Shown here in pieces: positions 14,331 through 19,275 of a DNA stretch of 19,275 nt. The notes under the pieces are model-generated. The model saw nothing but the letters and a program-made list of their open reading frames with translations, did no database searches and was not told the DNA's origin. A program made the translations under genes and the position numbers. Source of the stretch: an uncultured Eubacteriales bacterium (GTDB lineage: Bacteria; Bacillota; Clostridia; Lachnospirales; Lachnospiraceae); the NCBI GenBank assembly GCA_902783795.1, contig CACZSO010000300.1, positions 1 through 19,275 of the forward strand, written 5' to 3'. How positions within the stretch are numbered: the stretch's first letter is position 1; every line of letters begins with the position of its first letter.

Positions 14331-15290
14331 TTATTCACCTACATGCAGGTATTTTTCTTTAAGTGCTCTTAAATTCTCTGTCTTTCTCTGGGTCATGGCG
14401 CCGTGGGCGATCTCATTCCGATGTTCCAGCTTCCCTGCGTATTTCATACGGGAACGGGCCTGCTCTTTCTCAGAAAAGACGTAATGGATCTTTCCGTCTT
14501 TCAGTTCTACTTTTCCATCGATACCGCAGATGGTACATTCCACGCGGTCGCTGCCCTGATGGACCTTGAACAGGCTCTGATGGCAGACCGGGCAGGCGTA
14601 ATCATCTTCGTCCACGCCACGCCACATGGTCCGTTCTTCTTCTGTTTCAGCTGCCAGCGCTGCGATCACATTTTCCGCCATCTTATCCGCGCGGGCCATC
14701 TGTTCCGGCACGCCCAGGATATGGTCCACTTCCATGGCGCCGTAATACATATGGGTATCGATAACATCCACGCCTGAGGACATCATGGATTCGTACATGA
14801 TGGGAATGGTCATGATGGTCCAGTTCTCCGTCATGGCGCCGCCCACGCCCACCAGACAGCCGATCCTGGGCTTAAAGACACGTTCGTCGGGAAGCAGCAC
14901 ATTCTCGCCGCCCCGGGCCAGCCGTTCCTTCTTAGCTTCTGTTAAGAAAGCCAGGTCATGGGACGGGCCCATTCTGTCGCAGAAGGTCTTAAAGGTCCCG
15001 GAGGGCGATGTTTCATACACAGGGGAACCGATCAGCACACAGTCCGCGTCATAAAAAGCATCTTCGATCAGATGGAAGTCATCTTTATGGATGCAGGTAC
15101 CGTTGGTCCTGCCGGACATGATGCCGCCTACGCAGGCACAGCAGCCGGTACAGGGCCTGATGTCGTAATCGTCAGGACGCATGAACTTGATCTCATGGCC
15201 CGCTTCCTGGCACTTCAGCAGGACCTCTTTTAAAAACACATCGGTATTCGACATTTTCCTGCCGAAGGATAAGGCTAATACTTTGCTCAT
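14331..15290 (-). CDS. Flavodoxin-fold NAD(P)H-dependent FMN reductase / iron-sulfur flavoprotein with C-terminal zinc ribbon
   Basis: A 319-residue protein. Residues 1 to about 205 form a flavodoxin-like FMN domain: LALSFGRKMSNTD (5-17) is the FMN-phosphate loop and LIGSPVYETSPSG (86-98) the second flavin loop. A Cys cluster C47, C50, C51, C53 and C66 resembles the compact 4Fe-4S motif of archaeal-type iron-sulfur flavoproteins. Residues 231-256 add a CPVC...CTIC ribbon (C233, C236, C252, C255), followed by a charged tail. It probably passes electrons between NAD(P)H or ferredoxin and the pathway flavoprotein, or reduces a pathway intermediate. GAGGAG lies six bases before the ATG and three bases separate it from the upstream gene, so it is tightly coupled with the TIM-barrel protein. 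Confidence 0.85.
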   Translation of the reverse strand: MSKVLALSFGRKMSNTDVFLKEVLLKCQEAGHEIKFMRPDDYDIRPCTGCCACVGGIMSGRTNGTCIHKDDFHLIEDAFYDADCVLIGSPVYETSPSGTFKTFCDRMGPSHDLAFLTEAKKERLARGGENVLLPDERVFKPRIGCLVGVGGAMTENWTIMTIPIMYESMMSSGVDVIDTHMYYGAMEVDHILGVPEQMARADKMAENVIAALAAETEEERTMWRGVDEDDYACPVCHQSLFKVHQGSDRVECTICGIDGKVELKDGKIHYVFSEKEQARSRMKYAGKLEHRNEIAHGAMTQRKTENLRALKEKYLHVGE

Positions 15291-15293
15291 AGT

Positions 15294-16349
15294 CTACTCC
15301 TCAATAAGTCTTCTCATAGCCTCCTGGTGCCTGGCTACCTGGGTGATGGAATCTACGCCTACGTCTCTTAAATGCTCGCCGCCTTCATATTCAGAACTTA
15401 AGAAGCCCTGATAGCCGGCTTTTTTGAACGCTTCGATAACTTCCGGAAGCGCTACAGCGGTCTCCTGAAGATCCTCATGCACATTGTAGAATTTCGCATG
15501 GGTATGGAAGATCACGCCGATATTGTCGATGATGTCCTGAGGTTCTGACCAGGAATACGTAAAGGAATTCTCCGCGTACCACATGTTGCCGGGATTCGCG
15601 CCGGCCTTCTCCACCGCTTCCATCATCTCCGCCATGCCATTGGCCATACGGTATTCCATATTGGCCTTGCCCAGGTCCAGATCATATTTGATCTTTGTAA
15701 AGCCTCTGGCTACCCGGGCTGCGTATGCATCGTCCACGATCTTCAGGCCTTCTTCCGTGGCGCCCATGCGGCGGGCCTTGTCGCGGACCACATCCGGCAG
15801 ATTCTTGCAGAAAATGCCCATGTCCGGGATGAACCCAAAGAACTTCGTACCTGTGCGGCGGATCATGGAAAGATAGCCTTCTGCCCAGTCAGAGTTCAGA
15901 GAGAAGGGTGCATGGACTTCCAGACCGATCTTCACGCCCACCTGTTCTGCATACTCTAAAGACCCTTCGATAACATCCATCGGTGTGGAGACCAGCGTCC
16001 TGATCACCGGGAAGCCTAACAGTTTCGCCAGACGCAGGTCTCGCTTCATCATATTTACCTGCTCACCCAGGGAAAGGGTGCGGTTCGGGAAGATACGGTT
16101 CTCCAGGAACGCGTCGTAGCAGGAAGGTACCAGACCGTATTTATCCAGTGTCGCGAACCAGTTTTCACGGAACTTTTCATCCTCGATGGGGTTCGGGAAT
16201 CTCTTGATCATCTGCTCCGCGAGAAGCTCCACACCCGTGGCGCCGGTCTTCGCGGTCTCTCTTAAGCAGCCCTCCAGATCCAGAAGGCCGTCGTAATACT
16301 CATCCTGATAGCTGTACAGGGAAATACTTCTTTTAATATCGTAACTCAT
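15294..16349 (-). CDS. Sugar-phosphate isomerase/epimerase-like TIM barrel, probable C-glycoside deglycosidase alpha subunit
   Basis: A 351-residue xylose-isomerase-like TIM barrel. Probable divalent-metal ligands, by order and barrel position, are E144 (GLEVH), D176 (IPDMG), H282 or H284 (FHTHAKF) and E320 (SSEYEGG). H146 next to the first ligand could be a catalytic base. In characterised C-glycoside deglycosidases (DfgA/B, CarC/B, DgpB/C types) a Mn-dependent barrel of this family forms the catalytic subunit and cleaves the C-C bond of 3''-oxo-C-glycosides by an enolisation/elimination route. The assignment rests mostly on the adjacent beta-subunit-like gene 11 bases upstream. AAGGAGG precedes the ATG by six bases and overlaps the stop of that gene. 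Alternative: a plain sugar isomerase or epimerase. Confidence 0.8.
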   Translation of the reverse strand: MSYDIKRSISLYSYQDEYYDGLLDLEGCLRETAKTGATGVELLAEQMIKRFPNPIEDEKFRENWFATLDKYGLVPSCYDAFLENRIFPNRTLSLGEQVNMMKRDLRLAKLLGFPVIRTLVSTPMDVIEGSLEYAEQVGVKIGLEVHAPFSLNSDWAEGYLSMIRRTGTKFFGFIPDMGIFCKNLPDVVRDKARRMGATEEGLKIVDDAYAARVARGFTKIKYDLDLGKANMEYRMANGMAEMMEAVEKAGANPGNMWYAENSFTYSWSEPQDIIDNIGVIFHTHAKFYNVHEDLQETAVALPEVIEAFKKAGYQGFLSSEYEGGEHLRDVGVDSITQVARHQEAMRRLIEE

Positions 16350-16360
16350 CCTGAACCTCC

Positions 16361-16753
16361 TTAGATGGTGAACTCTGTTTTACATTCCCGGATCCAGGGG
16401 AAGGGCATGTAGGAGGGGGCAATGTGCTGGACAGAGACCAGGGTGTGCGTTCCTGCCTTCAGTCCGCCGGGTTTCTTCACATTCACCGTGGCATATTCGC
16501 CAAACTCCCAGCGATAGTCCGGATCGATGACCGTGGTCATCTGGTCCAGCGTGAAGGTCTCGCCGTTCACGGTCAGGCTGATGTTTTCCCTGGGGATGTC
16601 TTCGCCGTCGATGTTCACGCTGACATCATGTACGATGGACAGGGTGATGCCCCGGTAGTACTGATGTTTGTACCGGAAGCTGAAACCGGTGACCTCACCG
16701 TTTTCTTCCATGTTCTTAAACCCCTCCGGGTCAAAGATCACTCTTGCTGCCAT
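16361..16753 (-). CDS. DUF6379 protein, probable C-glycoside deglycosidase beta subunit
   Basis: A 130-residue beta-rich protein. The pattern GFSFRYKHQYYRGITLS (23-39), VNIDGEDIPRENI (46-58), WEFGEYATVNVKKPGGLKAG (82-101) and SYMPF (114-118) matches the DUF6379 family, the beta subunit of C-glycoside deglycosidases, recognised from memory of the family. The beta subunit packs on the TIM-barrel alpha subunit and helps shape the active site. The gene lies 13 bases after the flavoprotein and 11 bases before the alpha-subunit gene, consistent with stoichiometric production. AGGAGG lies six bases before the ATG. No signal peptide. Confidence 0.82.
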   Translation of the reverse strand: MAARVIFDPEGFKNMEENGEVTGFSFRYKHQYYRGITLSIVHDVSVNIDGEDIPRENISLTVNGETFTLDQMTTVIDPDYRWEFGEYATVNVKKPGGLKAGTHTLVSVQHIAPSYMPFPWIRECKTEFTI

Positions 16754-16766
16754 GATTCTCCTCCTT

Positions 16767-19275
16767 TTATTCTTCCTTCAGTTCCTGGATGTACGCCGCT
16801 GCTTCCATGCCGGCTATGCGGCCGGTGTTCACGGCGAAGCCCATAGAGTTGCCGGGCAGCAGGAACATATAACTGTCGTTGTAGATATTGCAGGCGTCAG
16901 CGCCGGCTGCATACAGGCCGGGGATAGGATAGAAATCCTTATCACAGGCTTCACAGTTCTCGTTGATGCGGATGCCGCCCACCGTACCGTAGCCGCCGGG
17001 GCCTATCTTACAGGCATAGAAGGGTGCCATGTAGATGGGCTTTAAATAACGGCCGGTTTTGTAGAATTCCTGGTCCGTGGTGTCGCAGTATTCATTGTAC
17101 TGATCCACAGTCTCCTTCAGGGTCTCTGGATCCACGCCCAGCTTCTGTGCCAGTTCTTCTATGGTGTCCGCCACCACCGGATACTGGTTTCCGTTCTCCT
17201 GGGCCATCTTGATGCCATCATAGAAGTCGGAGACATCCGGGTCGGAACGGACCATGCTGACCACGTCCACACCGTTTCTGATATAGTTCCGGACGATGGA
17301 GCTGTCCACGATGGAATAGGATGTCCGGTCTTTCTGATAGCTGACGGCGTTGGAAAGATAAGTGGTGTTCTGCATATACTCTTCATTCATGAAACGCCGG
17401 CCGAAGGCATTCACCAGCAGGTTCGGCTGGAAGAAGATATTCGAAACGCTGTCCGGAAGATCATCCACGCCCACCATCATGGCGGCCTGTTCTACTCTTA
17501 CCTGCATGTGATCTACGCCGGCTTCCCAGGCCATCCTGAGACCGTCGCCGGTGATGCCGGGAATGGCGAAGTTGAACATGTCTTTTCCGAAGGTGTACCC
17601 CGTCTCCTGTTTGATCATTTCCGGGTTTCCGCCTGCGCCGCCGGTGGCAATAATGGCTGCCTTACAGTTCACACGGATGTTCTCGCCGGAAGAGGTGACT
17701 GCCAGAACGCCGACGACCGCATCGTCCTCCTTAATGATGTGCTCAGCCCGGGTCTCCAGCAGGAAGGTCACACCTAAGGAAAGGGCTCTTTCGTACATGG
17801 CCTTATTCATGAAGGAAGCCGCCCGGGGGCCGATCTTCTGGCCGCTCTTTACGATGTGCCAGGTGCATTCGGACTGGGGGAAGTAGCGGTAGGCACCTTC
17901 AAATTCCACGCCCATATTCTCCAGCCAGTCAATGGTCTCGCCGGACTGGGAGAAGTAACGTTTGATGAGCCGCGCGTCTACCTGATAATGGGTGTACTCC
18001 ATGAACATGTTGAAGGCTTTCTCCACGGTGATGTCCACCATCTGCTGCTTCTGATATTTCGTGCCGATGCCTAAGGGGCCCATGCCCATATTGGCGGCGC
18101 CGCCCACCGCGCTGGATTTTTCCAGGACGATGACTTTCGCGCCATTCTCTGCTGCCTGGACCGCTGCCGCAAGACCCGCCGGGCCCCCCGCGATCACGCA
18201 GAGTTCTGTATCATAAGTTTTCATATTTCCAGCCTCCTGAAGGTATTTTTCAAGATCAAAGGGTTCCTGAGCCACTGTATTTGCGGCTGCTGCCGTATCT
18301 GTCGTCTCTGCAGGTGCCGTGCTGCCTGCGGGCCGTCTTATGCGCCGCCGTGTCTTTGTTTCCGCTTTCTCTTCCGTATTCTCACGGCCTGCGCGGCCTA
18401 CTTTTACGGACTTCTCCGGGATCTTTGGAAGCGGTCCGTCGGTCTTAATGACCGCGCCTTCCACACAGACTTCCAGGCATTTCTCGCATAGCGTACAGAG
18501 TGTCCGGTCGATCAGGTGCGTGTAGCCTTTCCGGCCTTCGATGGCATTATCTTCACATACAGCCATACAGGCGCCGCAGCCCACACATTTCGCCGGATCA
18601 ATGTACATCTTTTCATTCGTGAAACAGATGCCTGCCGGACAGGTCTTTTTAAGATGCGCCAGGTACTCACTCTTAAATTTACCCAGGGAATCCAGGATGA
18701 AGTCCGCGCCCCGCATGCCTATAGAACAGCGGGAAGAAAAGTCCATGGCTTCTCCGATCTCAGCCATAAGATCCAGCTGATCCGCACTGCCTTTGCCAGC
18801 CTTCGTATCCGCCAGAAATCCGGCTAACTGGATGAGACCCTCACGGCAGAAAGTACATTTGCCGCAGCCTTCCGTCCGGGATGCCAGGATGTCCTGTTCG
18901 GCTTCTTTAAGGAGACACATCTTATCCGTGATCAGGCGGATCACACCGTTTCCGATATTAGTCTCTTTAAGGAATATGAAGTTTTCTGCCTCTTCTTTTG
19001 TATACAGTCTAGTACCGATCTGTACCGCTTTCAGGTTTTCCTGTGAAAGGTCCAGCAGGTCTTTTAAAGCAGTGCCGCAGGGGATCCGCTTAGCCTCAGT
19101 GCCGCCTTCTGCATCTTTTATAAAGACCGGAAGTTCAGGAAATGTGCCGTTTAAAAGAAGCGCTCCCGCTTCATAAGCAGTCTCCAAGTGGAACATGCTG
19201 CATTCGTCATACTTTCTTACCGGAATGATCCCGGAAATGACCTGAGGTCCACTTCCCGGTGTTTCCTTAAAGAAA
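16767..19275 (-). CDS. NuoF-like / two-4Fe-4S ferredoxin / FAD-binding (fumarate-reductase-type) fusion flavoprotein; 5' end outside window
   Basis: 835 codons are visible and the frame is open through the right edge, so the start lies outside. Positions here count from the first visible Met (19196). Part 1 resembles the C-terminal region of NuoF: C111, C114 and C117 in CGKCTFCREG, plus C157 in SSRCSIG, for one 4Fe-4S cluster. Part 2 is a bacterial ferredoxin with C204/C207/C210/C214 and C234/C237/C240/C244. After a charged Ala/Thr linker (265-325) comes a FAD_binding_2 domain (about 327-809): a Rossmann loop AGGPAG (usual GxGxxG with the first Gly replaced by Ala), GGAGGNPEM, a TGDGLRMAWEAG segment and PIPGLYAAGAD near the end. 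It would move electrons between NAD(P)H or ferredoxin and an organic substrate. First visible gene of the operon. Confidence 0.87.
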   Translation of the reverse strand, partial: FFKETPGSGPQVISGIIPVRKYDECSMFHLETAYEAGALLLNGTFPELPVFIKDAEGGTEAKRIPCGTALKDLLDLSQENLKAVQIGTRLYTKEEAENFIFLKETNIGNGVIRLITDKMCLLKEAEQDILASRTEGCGKCTFCREGLIQLAGFLADTKAGKGSADQLDLMAEIGEAMDFSSRCSIGMRGADFILDSLGKFKSEYLAHLKKTCPAGICFTNEKMYIDPAKCVGCGACMAVCEDNAIEGRKGYTHLIDRTLCTLCEKCLEVCVEGAVIKTDGPLPKIPEKSVKVGRAGRENTEEKAETKTRRRIRRPAGSTAPAETTDTAAAANTVAQEPFDLEKYLQEAGNMKTYDTELCVIAGGPAGLAAAVQAAENGAKVIVLEKSSAVGGAANMGMGPLGIGTKYQKQQMVDITVEKAFNMFMEYTHYQVDARLIKRYFSQSGETIDWLENMGVEFEGAYRYFPQSECTWHIVKSGQKIGPRAASFMNKAMYERALSLGVTFLLETRAEHIIKEDDAVVGVLAVTSSGENIRVNCKAAIIATGGAGGNPEMIKQETGYTFGKDMFNFAIPGITGDGLRMAWEAGVDHMQVRVEQAAMMVGVDDLPDSVSNIFFQPNLLVNAFGRRFMNEEYMQNTTYLSNAVSYQKDRTSYSIVDSSIVRNYIRNGVDVVSMVRSDPDVSDFYDGIKMAQENGNQYPVVADTIEELAQKLGVDPETLKETVDQYNEYCDTTDQEFYKTGRYLKPIYMAPFYACKIGPGGYGTVGGIRINENCEACDKDFYPIPGLYAAGADACNIYNDSYMFLLPGNSMGFAVNTGRIAGMEAAAYIQELKEE

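Overview
The window looks like chromosomal DNA of an anaerobic, probably gut-associated Clostridia (Lachnospiraceae or a relative). The reasons are AGGAGG-type ribosome binding sites, a butyrate kinase, oxygen-sensitive Fe-S flavoproteins, a class M sirtuin/macrodomain pair, a YARHG lipoprotein and a palindromic intergenic repeat of a kind common in gut Firmicutes. The genus cannot be fixed from the sequence. No rRNA, tRNA, CRISPR array, transposase or phage gene was seen.

Left part (1-5860). An iron-containing alcohol dehydrogenase runs off the left edge on the minus strand. It is preceded by a near-consensus promoter and a nested palindrome. Next comes a minus-strand pair encoding a zinc-type macrodomain ADP-ribose hydrolase and a class M sirtuin (SirTM), a protein ADP-ribosylation/de-ribosylation module. 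A nitroreductase (minus) and an HxlR-type regulator (plus) are divergent. Their shared intergenic region holds three ATACTG direct repeats exactly 19 bp apart, and the nitroreductase leader holds a perfect 9-bp inverted repeat. A bidirectional terminator separates HxlR from a minus-strand pair encoding a free-standing NAD(P)H-hydrate epimerase domain and a DUF6506-like small protein.

Middle part (5940-10272). A strong promoter drives a three-gene plus-strand operon of envelope proteins: a leucine-rich-repeat lipoprotein, a zinc-ribbon protein with four predicted membrane spans, and a YARHG-domain lipoprotein. All three have long low-complexity linkers. The operon ends at a strong bidirectional terminator.

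Right part (10271-19275). A minus-strand, tightly packed set of eight genes enters from the right edge. In transcription order they are: a 5'-truncated NuoF-like/ferredoxin/FAD flavoprotein; a small protein matching the C-glycoside deglycosidase beta subunit (DUF6379); a TIM-barrel sugar-phosphate isomerase/epimerase-like protein, the expected alpha subunit; a flavodoxin-fold Fe-S/FMN reductase with a C-terminal zinc ribbon; a feruloyl-esterase-like hydrolase; a SnoaL-like protein; a butyrate kinase; and an MFS transporter. A roughly 120-bp palindromic repeat lies between the SnoaL and kinase genes. The best reading is a catabolic operon that cleaves carbon-carbon glycosidic bonds of plant compounds, probably flavonoid or other phenolic C-glycosides. 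Its redox partner is an unusual multi-cofactor flavoprotein instead of the Gfo/Idh/MocA-type oxidoreductase known from characterised systems. This is the most interesting system in the window. The substrate and the role of the flavoprotein are inferred.
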